Part shown: positions 46,084 through 57,374 of the stretch, piece by piece
Numbering within the stretch: position 1 is the stretch's first letter
How the letters are laid out: every line of letters starts with the position of its first letter
Assembly (NCBI GenBank): GCA_000711775.1
Contig: ARYC01017436.1
Location: 113,269 to 177,268, forward strand
Length of the DNA: 64,000 nt
Direction: 5' to 3'
From: Oxytricha trifallax
Lineage: Eukaryota; Ciliophora; Spirotrichea; Sporadotrichida; Oxytrichidae
The notes under the pieces: generated by a model
The model's database searches: none
Told to the model about the DNA's origin: nothing
Seen by the model: the letters and a program-made list of their open reading frames with translations, nothing else
Program-made: the position numbers and the translations under genes

Positions 46084-49000
46084 ATGATAGAAACAAAGAA
46101 CTCTACTGATGGACCTGACCAACTTCTTGATAGCAATCCATTAATTGATTTGGCAAATTCTTTCTAACAGAATAATTGCTCATCATAAATAGGCTCCTTC
46201 AAATCTCATCCTCTAGATCACCAAGAAAATACGATAGCTGCTTAAGAAATGCATCATGACACACTGACAACAGCTAGTAAGAGAGGTAGAAGGTCAAAAT
46301 ATGAGGGAGCATAATATCCAGAGCTCGTTGATAAAGCAAAGCTCATCTTGCCTCATCATAATTACGATATTGATTAGATTTTGGCAATGGATGAGTTTAA
46401 GCCCCTCATCGGAAGCAAGGATATATCCAGATTTGTTAATAAGTTCATATTAAATAAGACTACACAGAGTCAGGCTAAATCTGTAAAAAATATCAAAATT
46501 GGATCTCTTAATGAAGTAGGGGAAAATTTGCCGCCAAAGTCTAAAGTAGCAAGTGACCATCTGCACAATCTAAAGAATGGTGAAGGCAACGAGGGCTAGC
46601 TAGAGGCTCATAATTCATACGTCAACTATGGAGCTAAGATTCAATCCGAAATAACCTCGATTTACATTCGAGAGTACATGATCTTAAAACAAAACTAAAG
46701 GCAAGACTTTATTTGGAAAATATTTAACAGAAACAGTCAAAGTCTGCTTGAGTTTTTGCAAAATCTGAAAACAGCGTGCTCTGAAAATCTCTATGAGGAT
46801 ATGTTCCGAACAATCTTTGAACTAAATCATAGAGCTCAAGCAAGTTTATAGATAAAGACAAGGCTCTTCGTATCATCATTACTCTACTATAGATACGAAA
46901 TCATCGAAGTAGATGACTCTTTGTTAAGGAGTGCTTTAGCATTGCTAGCTTAATGACCAAATACAGAATAAGCGCTAGGTCTAGCGAACTACATATTCAT
47001 CAATGAGCCTGATTATTTACTAAAGCTACAAGATGAACTTTAAAAGCTTGATAAGACGAACATTGGAATCATCCCTCTTATGATTGGAACATTTCAATAG
47101 TTCAAAATAGACTCTTAAGCAGTGCGACTCTTACCAAACACCCTATTAAGCTTAAATAAGGCGTTCATTTAAGTACTGAAAGAAGATTAAGGCCTCAGAT
47201 TAATAAGAGATGTTCCTATCAATGTGGTTGGTGACTTTATTCAAATTTGTGCCCTGTCAAGGCCATCCTCTTACCAAAAACTTGACAATTTCATTTAAAC
47301 AATGACTGAAATCTTTGTTCAGAAATGGGACTTTATTGATCAGGATGATTTCATACATTATCTTAAATAGATTTCATTCGAGCTAAAATAGAGGAATCCC
47401 ATATGGGTCTCAAAATTTGATGATATATCAGATTTAGGGAAGAATCTTGCATTCATCTAATTTGAGAAAGGTGTGAGAAACAGGAGGGACGTTATCCAGG
47501 ATTGCTTGAAAGCTGACTTCACAAAGCTGAATCAGCTACTAAATATCCTTAATAAAACCTGTGACTTTAATGAAAACGAGTAAAAGAAATTGCTAAGTCA
47601 ATTTAAAAAGCTGAATCTATTATCAATATCCGTAAATTAATTTGCAAAAAGTGTAGGTTAAAAAGCTTTTACAGATTCTCGGCAAATGCTTAGACTTTAG
47701 CAGATTTTGGGATTTAAATTTCTCACGCTTTAGAGGCTTTGCATAAATTATCTTCTTTGGAGGATACCTAGTACTCATTTATAAACTTCGGCGTGGGGAA
47801 CGGGAAAACTTTACTCTGCTCAACTTTAGCTGCTCTCAAATCGAAGCTTCTTTAAAAAATCGTCTTTGTTGTTGGCAAAAATGAGCATTTAGTTTTGAGA
47901 GACGAGAAGAAGTTTGAAAGTATAATCACCAGTCTAGGCTTGAACGTCAACGTCAACCAATATGAGAATAAGATTGGGGTCTACTACTTAAGTCAGAAGT
48001 ATCTTGAAAGTGTTATGGAGCTACCAGAGTTTCTAGACATTTGGAAACAAGCAATCGTTATCATAGACGAGTATGATTGGATTTTATTTGAAGGGAATGT
48101 AAAGTAAATAGAAACTTAAATAAAATTTTATCGCACTGCTGAAAGTGTTACCGGTTTTACTGGTTCACAACTAACAACAAAAGAGTCAAATTGTCTGAAA
48201 ATAGCATTTGCTACTGAGGAATTGTGTTTCCAAAGCTAAGCTCTATTGTTGGTGATAAAAGGGTGAAGCTTGACTAAGAGCTCATTACATCAAGCTAACT
48301 AGACTATTGCAAGAGGGTTTTCGAGATCTCTGCTCATTATTGCAAGCTCACTCCAGTAATTATTGTAGCGCAGCAATCCTATACTATGATCGAGAGTCAC
48401 TTCAAGAAGTTTGCTTAAGTTCCATTTTTTCCCATGAAAAATGTCAAAGGCACTAAAGTGGAAGCCTAATTCGATCATCAATTCTTTAGCAAGAACAACG
48501 ATGATTAGTTCGGAGTGTTTCTCCTAAATGAACAATAAGGCAGAGGAACTGATCTTAAGACGACTCATGAAATATAATTTAATGGGGGATTATTTTTAAT
48601 AGTTGCCGACATATTTTCTCTAAGATCTACTGAATAAATCCTGGGTAGAATAGGTCGACTTCATAGAAAAGGAACTTATAAATAGGTAATTTATAAGTAA
48701 GGCTCAAAAGAAACTGCAGACCAGGTTATATCGCTGCACTAGTAATTTATAGAGAATTAAAATCATATAAAAACTGCTGCCCTCTAGACAGCTTTAGGAT
48801 ATCATCAATGGTGCAAGAAAGCTGACGACCTAAATTAGGAACATCATTTTAATAAAGCCGTGGTAGATTGGATGAGATCTTAGAGTTAAATAATATTAAC
48901 TCTGTATAAAGTGTCAAGTCCTTAAAATAGAGCAAATAAAGCGAATCTGAAGTGCTTCATAAGTAGAATTCATCAGCGACAGAGTTTGAAAATTAAAATG

Positions 49001-49473
49001 ATAATGTTTTAGCAGGAATTACTCCAGAAAAGTGCAAGTACGACAGGAAAGAGCAGCTCAAGCCTTAGTAAGATTAAAAAGAGATTCAGGAACAGAGAGA
49101 TCGGGTCGATTGTAATGATATGAGCTCCATGGAATCTCTGGATAGCTCTAACGAGATTCATGATTCACCTGTTGAATCAAATAAAAGAAAGATCAAGACT
49201 GAGCACAAGATTTAGGTACAATTAGACTAAAAATCTCTGGGTTCTTTACCCAAACAACCAAATGGACAAGCTATGAAGATGAAAACCTCGAAGAGGGCAA
49301 ATCTTGTGAATTCAAATTTAAACTTGAAAAAGGATGAGATTAAGGTGGCCGATTCTTTTGTTTCAAAATATGGTAGAATAACAGGAAAGCGAATCACTGC
49401 AAGCAATCACGCAACAGTTGTGGAAAATAAACGTACAAAAAATCATGAGTCTAAGAGCAGCTGCTCAAACTGA
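46084..49473 (+). CDS. SecA-like helicase/ATPase, germline block gene
   Basis: Large gene of roughly 1,100 codons starting MIETKNSTDGPDQLLDS. The first 500 residues are helical without a recognised domain. The motor follows: FGVGNGKTLLC (Walker A, about 47795), VIIDEYDW (Walker B, about 48060), GFTGSQL (motif III-like, about 48155), then QQGRGTDLKT, GGLFLIVAD and EQILGRIGRLHRKG (48540-48680), which match the order and shape of SecA motifs V and VI. The tail is Ser/Lys/Gln-rich. SecA is a bacterial preprotein pump, but SecA-shaped motors of unknown role are known in ciliates (family knowledge, from memory). Frame changes near 47685, 48230 and 48890 and one TGA at 46954 mean it is damaged, or needs editing by excision. 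Confidence in SecA-like is moderate to high. Confidence 0.7.
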
Positions 49474-49617
49474 TGGAATGACAAGAGGTGCGTTTAGCGA
49501 TGAGAATGCTAATCTTAAACTAAATGATTAAATGCTAAATTCTTAAGTTAAATAATATATAAACACGCTATCTCACTCTCAATTCATATCTAAATTTTAT
49601 TGATTAGACAGAATTCT

Positions 49618-50219
49618 TCATTCTCCATCAATTACTCCATTGTCATGAAATTAGTGAACGAGCTGTTTATAACCCACAAGTTCATCAATGTGTGCTTTGA
49701 TATCGTTGAATTCGTCCCTCATCCTTTTGTTCCCCTGCAAGTACTTTTGCTTGCTGCCTCTCATTGCGATCTCCTCGCCTTTTACTTCTTCAACTCTTTC
49801 ATTCTACGCTTTCTCTAAGAGCTTTGTTTAATCAAATGGGCAGACTTTCCCTTTTAGACTATTCGAGTATAAAGTAAATGAAAGCTTACGCTATAGTTCA
49901 AAGATTCGCTCAATGCTTACGCAAACTCTGGCCTCATATGAACGATTAAGTTTTAGGTCTAATCAAGCATCTCCCTCCTTTTTTACTTTGCCTCATATAT
50001 CATTTGGATGATACCATCATTATCTAATGACATGAGGATGTCGCAGATCCACTTCTTATCCAAGTGCAACCAATCGCACTAATCTGGAAGGAACTTCAGC
50101 AATGAGGGCTTTTGCTGCGCATATCCTAAGAAGTCATCAGCGGTAAGGCCTTCTATTTAAGGAACAGCAGCCACAATTACATCACTTCGTTTTAAGTACT
50201 AAAGCTAAATTAATTGCAT
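49618..50219 (-). CDS. Small helical protein, unknown, antisense between helicase and transposase
   Basis: Start at 50219: MQLIQLQYLKRSDVIVAA, then VPQIEGLTADDFLGYAQ, DQCDWLHLDKKWICDILM and IIQMIYEAKQKRREML, HMRPEFAQALSESLN. A frame change near 49870 leads to KLLEKAQNERVEEVKG, a charged coiled coil ending KAHIDELVGYKQLVHQ, with TGA at 49618-49620. About 200 codons. Coding character is strong on this strand and poor on the other, so the plus-strand frame at 49600-49818 is a shadow. It lies head-to-head with the transposase gene (about 65 bp apart), which could mean a shared promoter. Function unknown. Confidence 0.55.
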
Positions 50220-50283
50220 AAATCTACCTCTTTTTCACCGTTAAGAATACTCTTGAGAAAATAAACATTGCAGCATCCTAATT

Positions 50284-52191
50284 ATGGCAAGTAAGCTCCG
50301 CACTCTTGTGCTAAGAAGTCATGTAGCTCTTTTTTGCTCCCAATCTTCTCTTGAACTTAATGGACGTTCACTCGTGACAACTATCCCTGCATCTGCACAT
50401 CTCATTATTAAACATTTACTTGATTTACCTTCTTGTCAGGGAAGTATAGAAATGGACTACAAATTTTTATTAATTAATTATAATATTAAATAGGGTCACA
50501 TAACTATTCTAGCACAATAGGAAAACTGTATAAAGGAATCCTCTTTGCCAAAAAAGTAATATCTCCCAGAAGAAAATGAAAACTCTTAGGTAAACGATAA
50601 ATCGCAATCAATGCTCACTGATTATTTTTAGCTTGATAAGTAATCCCAAGAATCAAGTTCTTCCGATAACGAAATTGAATAGTCAAATGATCAGGCTTCC
50701 GAACGAGGGAGCATAAAGCCTTATTAAGGAAGTTCAACGTAGCTTCTCATAAACAATCCAACCAGTGAAAATGAAATCATTCTTTAGAGTTGGAACGAAG
50801 ACTCTATACTTCAAATTGAGAGTCATCTTTTGAAATACAACTTCAATGAAGAATTTGATACAGTGTTATATGATCCAAGGGTGTAGCTAGAATTACCTCA
50901 ATTCAATAATTGAGAATTCGGTTGTCTGAATTAAATACAGTTCCAGGAAACAGTAAGAACAATTGCTCTAATTCACTTACGTTATAAGCTTGTAACGAAT
51001 TAAATTAAATACGTGGAGTCCGATTTGATTGATTAGCTGGACGAGTACCTAAGTAGCTTGCAGGCTCAACCAAATTTTAATAATGATTCCCTTTCTGAAA
51101 AACTTTAACGACTCAGTATTGGCGAAGAACCCCAGCTTTTTGGAATATTGAAAGAAAATAAGTCTTAACTTCCACATTAAAAGTCAGAAAAGCTAGATTA
51201 AATTATCTAAGGTCTTTATTAAAATTCTGGTTGTAGTATTGCTAATATCTGTAAACGGCTTAGAGTTACCAAGTACAGAGTTAAAAAGGTCTTAGAAGAG
51301 AAGAAGACTAGGATTGATAGTGGCATTGGTACTCCCATAACGCTGTGGAAAGATTCCTGATAGCTTAAAGGAATTTATAAAGAGTTTTCTTTCCTCAGGA
51401 AATAAGATTCAGAATCTCAATAATTTGTAATCTACTCTGAAACAAAAATTTGATGTAACAGTATCCTAAGGCTGGCTGAGTAAATATGTACGATAATAGT
51501 TAGGCTTAAGCTATAAGAAAGTCTATTCAGTTGATATAAGAACCAACTCTAAAAAATCAATCTTGTAAAGGTAACTTGCTGCTTAAACTTCGCTTAAATT
51601 CTTGATTAAGGACTCAATCTAATAAATATAGATGAGAGTAGTATTCAATGGATTGAAAACCCAACCAAAGCTTGGTCGGTTAAAGGATTTAAACGCTATA
51701 ATAATAGTCTTCGTAGAATTTCTGCTGTTAATATTATAGGTGCCATTAGCTCTACTGGAAACTTATATTTTACATTAAACTAAGGCCACAATAACAGCTT
51801 ATCAATCTGGTACTTTATTCTTAAAATTGTATAGCACTTAGAGAAAAAGAATAAAAACTGGAGGAAATAGACAATTTTAATGTTGGATAATGCAGCTTAC
51901 CACCGGAGTAAATTTATCAGTGATAAGATTTTAAAATTTTAAATTCCTACAGCATTTCTAGGTCCATATCAATTTGACTTAGCACCGATTGAGAAATTCT
52001 TTGCATTTATAAAAAAGGATTCTCAGCTAACAATCAATCTCAAATCTTTAACGAAGTAAGAACATTTTGACAATAAATATACTCATATAATATTTAGGGC
52101 CTAGTTGATTGCAAAACTTGGAAGTCATTATTGTAGCTTAGATTATTCATGATATAAGGATCATTTTAAAAGTCATTGTAAAACTCCTTGA
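50284..52191 (+). CDS. Tc1/IS630-type DDE transposase, not TBE-like
   Basis: Long gene opening at 50284 (or an inner ATG at 50454). A Ser/Gln-rich N-terminus (SMLTDYFQLDKQSQESSS) precedes a helix-turn-helix, SIANICKRLRVTKYRVKK, and a second region, TLKQKFDVTVSQGWLSKY. The DDE domain has INIDESSIQW (first Asp, 51631), LMLDNAAYHRSK (second Asp, 51886) and LAPIEKFF (Glu, 51991), with 34 residues between the last two, as in Tc1/mariner/IS630. Frame changes near 51345 and 51605 and a TGA at 50911 interrupt it. The catalytic triad is intact. It shares only superfamily features with the TBE enzyme and could mobilise TA-flanked MITEs in this window; that link is inference. Confidence 0.75.
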
Positions 52192-52299
52192 AATTTTTAA
52201 GCTTATAACCACTTTGATATAGCATAAATTGATTTAAACAATCTTTATGACTTTAAAGTTCATACTAAAATTTATTCTTTACTTCTAGTAATTTTTATA

Positions 52300-53240
52300 A
52301 TTCATTTGATCTGAATTAACTTTAGAGAGAATTAATCAATGTATTTAATTCGCAAAGCATAAAAATTGACATTGAAATAACAAATTTGTCCTTTGTTGCA
52401 AATAAGGACACTGTCATCCCTCTAAATATTTAATCAAGATTTCTATTTTATTTCTTTATGAACATCAATGAGTGTAAGTTCTACATGATCATTGATATCT
52501 GGAATTTGTATTTACTTAACAATATTTTTGATTAGCACTTGTAATTTATAAATAATTTCTTTGGCTTGAGAATAAATTTGATTCGCTTGCTCTTATAAAT
52601 TACGGGATTAAGCTAAGTAAAATGGAGAGATTATATTTAATATTTCCTCGTTTCAATTTGAGTTGTCACCAAAGGCTTTACCGCTATTCTCATCTTTTTT
52701 GCAAGGTTACTTAAATAAAACCTCTTTCTGATAATCAAGATTGAATTATAAATACTTTGTATTTTATTACATAGAGTAGAAGTGCAAAGGGTAATATTTT
52801 CATTTATTTTCATTTCATACACCAATATATAAAGATCAAGATCTTATAGATTTATTGCAGATTACGGAATTCTTCAAAGTGTTTTTACTACATTAAGTAA
52901 ATCTTGATTTTTGCACGGAACTTTACAAATCTTATAGATTTCCAGAATTTAAAATTACTATTTTAGCTTTTATTTATTTTGAAAATGATCAATTAGAATT
53001 TTTATCACATTATACTTGCTTAGGCAAATATAATTGGTGTTGATTATTTATGGATGAGTTAAATTTTTCTATTTTCGCTTAAGATTAAGCTGAACAATTA
53101 TATTTTAGTCTGTGCATATAAATCTTTTCGTTATAGGCTTGCAAATTCTATTATTACTGATTATTTTTTTCATCTGTAAAGTATTTTACTATTGTTAAGG
53201 TTGATTTATGTTTTCACTAAGCAGGCTATATTCCTAAAGC
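52300..53240 (-). CDS. Possible minus-strand gene with several in-frame TGA codons
   Basis: One minus-strand frame reads, with TGA shown as x: KYFTDEKNNQQQQNLQAY, CDKNSNxSFSKQIKAK, IRSxSLYIGVxNENKxKY, KDENSGKAFGDNSNxNEE, and KEIIYKLQVLIKNIVKQI, DINDHVELTLIDVHKEI. The last third has strong coding composition (many G-first codons). About six TGA codons occur in some 300 codons and no TGG was seen. Either it is a dead gene, or TGA is read as Trp, or this is a chance frame in AT-rich DNA where only TGA stops. A second frame on the same strand is also mostly open, so the call is weak. Confidence 0.25.
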
Positions 53241-53813
53241 GCATTTTTAGATTTTAATTCACTCACTCCAAATCAAATTGATTGGAAAGGATTATAATAA
53301 ATAATCCCGTTTTGAGCAAAAACTCCTCATCAATTAAGATGAAAGGTAAGTAAATTACCCATAAGAGTTACTTTAAAATCTTAATCCAAATTATTGAATT
53401 TTGGTACTCAAAATAATTGTGTTATTCATAATTTAAGCTGTATTAAATTGTTGATTAGTTTTTTTATTATTACCATTAATTGATTTTAAAAACATGTTCT
53501 TATATTTATTTATTTATTTTTTATCATCGTTATAACTGATCCAATAAAAGAATTTTGAAACGAGTTTAAATATCCAACAAAGTCTTTTTAAATTTTGATA
53601 TTATTTGGAGCCCAGTCTTTTGATAAGAATATATTTTTATACTAAATAAGTTTTTATTGGATATTATTTTTTTATGATTTTGATTTGATTGTTTTATTGA
53701 GTTGATATTATAAGACCCTAAACTTAAATATTTAATTTATTAGAGAGTAAATATGATAAATATATTCCTATTAGAGTGGAACTTAATAAAATATTTATAG
53801 GTTTTGCTTTCAG
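53241..53813. other. AT-rich spacer before the methyltransferase gene
   Basis: No gene, RNA or inverted repeat recognised. Confidence 0.4.
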
Positions 53814-55590
53814 ATGAGTAATATTTTTCAATAATTAATTGAGGAATCATTGTATGAAAATGACACTAAAACTTAGACTTTGCTTTTAATTAATGAACTT
53901 TCAGGATAATCTTTGTAAAATGTAATTGATAAAAACTAAGTAAATAAAGATAACGACTGGGAGGATATGTCCAGTAATAGTGAATCAGATGAAAATTCAG
54001 AATCAGAATTATCTTCATCATTCTCTGATACAAATAATTAAACAAGTAATTTAGTTGCCTTATCTTCAAATGAATTTAAGAATGATTAACCTTCCAATTA
54101 AGTTAGATTTTAAGTTAATAATTAATAAATAGTCCTATCTGGAAATGATGAACATCTAAATGATGAAGACTCATAAAAATTCAGCAATAAAGAAAAAGAT
54201 AATGGATCAAATTAAAACATAAAAAGCTAAAAAAGTGAAAAATAAATCTAAAAAAATATACAAAAATTCTCTCAAAACAATTCAATCTTTCAAATAGAGA
54301 AATTACCTTGATCAAGCACAAATTCGAGAATTTTCGATAATTCAAAAAATGGTTTAGAGAGTACGCATTTCTAAAGTTTAATGAGGTTAACAAATTCTCA
54401 AAGAATGAAACTTGTGATATTTTCAAATAAATAGATAGTAAAATGAGAAAAATGAAATAAGAATTGAATTAAGTTGAAATTTAGAAGTGGAGAGATAACC
54501 ATAAAAATAAGAAAAACAATAATTAGAAATTAGCAGGAATCAAACGTTTGAAGAAATGTGAAAAATAATTACAGGATAAAAATAAAACAATCAAAGACTT
54601 GTAAAATAAAGTTAAACAGCTTCAATTGAAACTTTCAATAGACACTGACTTTTTAGCAAGAAAATTAAATTTATAACAAGTTTAACGGAAGTGTAGAGAT
54701 TGCTAGAAGATTAAATTAATGCTCTAAGAGAAGAAAATGAAAAACTTAAATACAAAAATTAAGAAAATAAAAAATTAACTTAGGTAAAGATTGAAGACCC
54801 CAATAAAAGAGAAGAGAAACTTAATTGAAAATAATAATCTAAACAATATCAAAAGAGATTAGGAGAGATTCCATTAGATACCAGAGATAGGATTAACAAT
54901 GGCTAGTATAATCAAACGAAATTCAAATGGGGAATGAGAAGAACAAATAAGAACAGCTATTAATACCAGGGGTGCATTAAAGACTAGAGTATGTGGAACC
55001 AAATATTCTCAGACCATTAAGTTAATGAGTTAGGAAATTTATTTGATGCAATTGTGATGGACCCTCCCTGGAATGATACAGCTTGCAAGCTTGGTTATTA
55101 AATTCTCAAAGATATTGAAATCTTCAAAAATATTCCAATTTAAAAGCTATAGAAGAACGGGTATTTGTTTATATGGATTACAAACTCAAAACTTGAGTCA
55201 TGCTTAGAATATTTGAAATCAATTGGATATAAAAGGGCAGAGATACTGACATGAGTTAAACTTAATGAAGATAAAACCTTACATTCTAGAATCGGATTTG
55301 ACCTCAGGCATGTGACTGAATTTTGTGTTGTAGCAAGACCCGATAACAAATTTTCTGAACTAAAAAGAATTAGTTTTACTCACAATGTCCCAAATATTAT
55401 TATATCACCAGTCAGATTAGTTAGCCAAAAGCCAGATTAATTATATGAATATATTGAGCAGCTTTTACCTAACAGAAAATATGCTGAGATATTTGGAAGA
55501 CCTCACAATCACAGGCCTTATTGGACTACTATAGGAAATGAAGCGATATATTTTCTCAATGGATAGCCTTCAAAAGTCAATAAGCAGTGA
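53814..55590 (+). CDS. Coiled-coil MT-A70 family N6-adenine methyltransferase
   Basis: Starts MSNIFQQLIEESLYEND. An acidic Ser/Asp/Asn-rich N-terminus (SSNSESDENSESELSSSF) is followed by a basic coiled coil (FRQFKKWFREYAFLKF; LQDKNKTIKDLQNKVKQ). The MT-A70 domain then has LFDAIVMDPPWNDT (DPPW catalytic motif, 55060-55071), GYLFIWITNSKLES, RIGFDLRHVTEFCVVARP and YAEIFGRPHNHRPYWTT, ending GNEAIYFL to TGA 55588-55590. DPPW is the catalytic form of the family (METTL3, ciliate MTA1), so the enzyme could methylate adenine in DNA or RNA. Frame changes near 54290 and 54690 and TGAs near 54826 and 55252 interrupt it. The TGA at 55252 falls where the family has the Trp of a WVK motif. An MTA1 complex makes DNA 6mA in Oxytricha; whether this gene acts likewise is unknown. 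Confidence 0.75.
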
Positions 55591-55739
55591 ATTAAATATT
55601 CATTGAAATTATATATATTTCTATTGATTTTTAGCTAATAATAATTAAACATAATTTAAAAATATTATCTTAATTTGATTAAGATAATCTTATTTCAAAT
55701 TTTGATCTTATTTTACTTAAGGGGTTTTAATTGATGCTA

Positions 55740-56020
55740 AAGCATCATTTGAAGTTTAAGGATAGACCATTGGCATACGTAAGGAAAAATGGTGATCAAT
55801 CTGAGCATTAAGAACAGGAGGATCAGTGCCTGTTTCGTTTTGAATGATTCCTCAATGAAAATTAGCTCTTGCTCTTCAAGATTTCTCGCACACTAGGATT
55901 AAAAAGTCCAAGGCACTCAAAATAATTCAAGATTTCGAAGTACAGGTTGTCTCGAGGATAATGGTGAAACGAGGAAGAATAATAATAATAATAGGATCAC
56001 ATTGAGATCTCTGAAGACCC
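55740..56020 (-). CDS. Minus-strand coding island, unknown
   Basis: Richer in G+C than flanking DNA. It reads FHHYPRDNLYFEILNYF, ECLGLFNPSVREILKSKS, then after a one-base shift IIQNETGTDPPVLNAQID and HHFSLRMPMVYPQTS. It looks like a real coding segment with one frame break. No start or stop is defined. Family not recognised. It ends just after the methyltransferase gene, tail to tail. Confidence 0.4.
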
Positions 56021-56315
56021 CCGTTCGATAATATATGTTAATATATAAGGGTCAAGCCCTTTTAAGTTATGTGGATTTCGTTAATATGAGCATTAACTAC
56101 TTTCACTTGAAACAATTGACTTATTTCTCACTTTTGTCTAACCATTTCTTTTTCTTTCTATGTTCCTTTCTTTGTCTTTGTTTAGTTCTAAAATTTGAGG
56201 TTTACTAATCTGTTTCATGATGTTGATCAACAATCAAAACCCCAAAACCCATTAATGAGGTTTATAAGTGCTTTGATTTGTAGGGAATTTGTGAGGGGTT
56301 GGGGTTACTTATTAT

Positions 56316-57365
56316 ATGCGAAACTAAAATAACAAGCTTTTGGGGTCTATTTATGATGAAGAGTATAAAGATATAGTGTTTAAACTGCGTTATGGATGTG
56401 ATATATACAGCTGAATAAGTCAAACCCGTACTGAACTATAAGTCAATCGCACTACTCTAAAAGCGAAGTCCATCAACTTTTCGCTCTCACTCCTTAAAAG
56501 CTGTGTAATTAAAGCAATAATAGCTGAATTTAAAGTTGTATAGAATCATATTGACTATCTTATCAATGAAAAAACCTTGAAGTATTGGGCTCACTTCTCT
56601 CTCTCTCGACCAACGAGCTACTATGTTTCACCGCCAGTTCCCTGAGTTAAAGATCTTTACATAGTCTGTTGCTAACATTTATAAACGAAACGGTATCACT
56701 TACAAAGGTGTGAATCGTATCAAGAGAGTAATTAATTTCACTCTGCCATTTTACAACAATAACCTAAATTATATTTTTAATTAAATGCAGAGAGCTCAAT
56801 AGAATAATATTAAGTTTATACATGCTGACGAGGCTGTGTTTATCTTCAACACTTTCATCTAGAAGTCTTGGTATAAGAGGCATAGTAATATAGAAGTGAA
56901 ATGATTAGAAAGTCAGGTAAAAACAATGGCAATTCTTGGAGGTATTAGCGAGGATGCTGGCTTGAAAATTTATGTTATTCATCCTCGCTCAGTTAAGACA
57001 GAGCCGTATACCCAAGTTCTTAAAACAGCTGAGAAAAAAGTACCCTGAATAAAAGATTATAATGTTTGTTGATAATCTCTCTGTTCATAAGACAAAAGAA
57101 ACAAGGAAGAGTTATGAACAGCTTAAAATAACGCCAGTTTTCAACGTGTCCTATAACCCATATTTTATTGGAATTGAATTCTACTGGGGTATATTAAAAG
57201 GTCATCACAAAAAACTGTTGCTATACCACTTGATGCATGACATACCTATCGATACTGTAGACTTTATTAAAAGTTCAGCGAAGAGAGTAGATAATTAGTT
57301 CTTAAAAGTGTGCTAAAGAAAGGAGAGTGAATGTAAATAAATAAGTTCTAGAGTTTAGTTAATGA
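56316..57365 (+). pseudogene. TBE 42-kDa transposase gene
   Basis: Motifs FIHADEAVFIFNTFI, FVDNLSVHK and FIGIEFYWGILKG give the D-D34-E triad. The stop follows VNVNK... at 57363-57365. Small indels appear near 56415, 56520 and 56905-57060 (for instance an extra AA in the block before DQKVR). The catalytic C-terminal part (57062-57298) is open. It lies just inside the left terminal repeat and points away from the 11-kb block. Confidence 0.85.
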
Positions 57366-57374
57366 GTATATAAG

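Noticed and set aside
49600-49818. Plus-strand open frame
   Set aside because: Opposite the better-supported minus-strand gene 49618-50219.
52300-53240. Ulp1-type protease assignment for the minus-strand frame with TGA codons
   Set aside because: A Trp-rich stretch faintly recalls it if TGA is Trp, but no His/Asp/Cys catalytic set is visible.
54181-54426. Minus-strand open frame
   Set aside because: Shadow of the Lys-rich coiled coil of the methyltransferase gene.
55140-55349. Minus-strand open frame
   Set aside because: Shadow of the MT-A70 domain.
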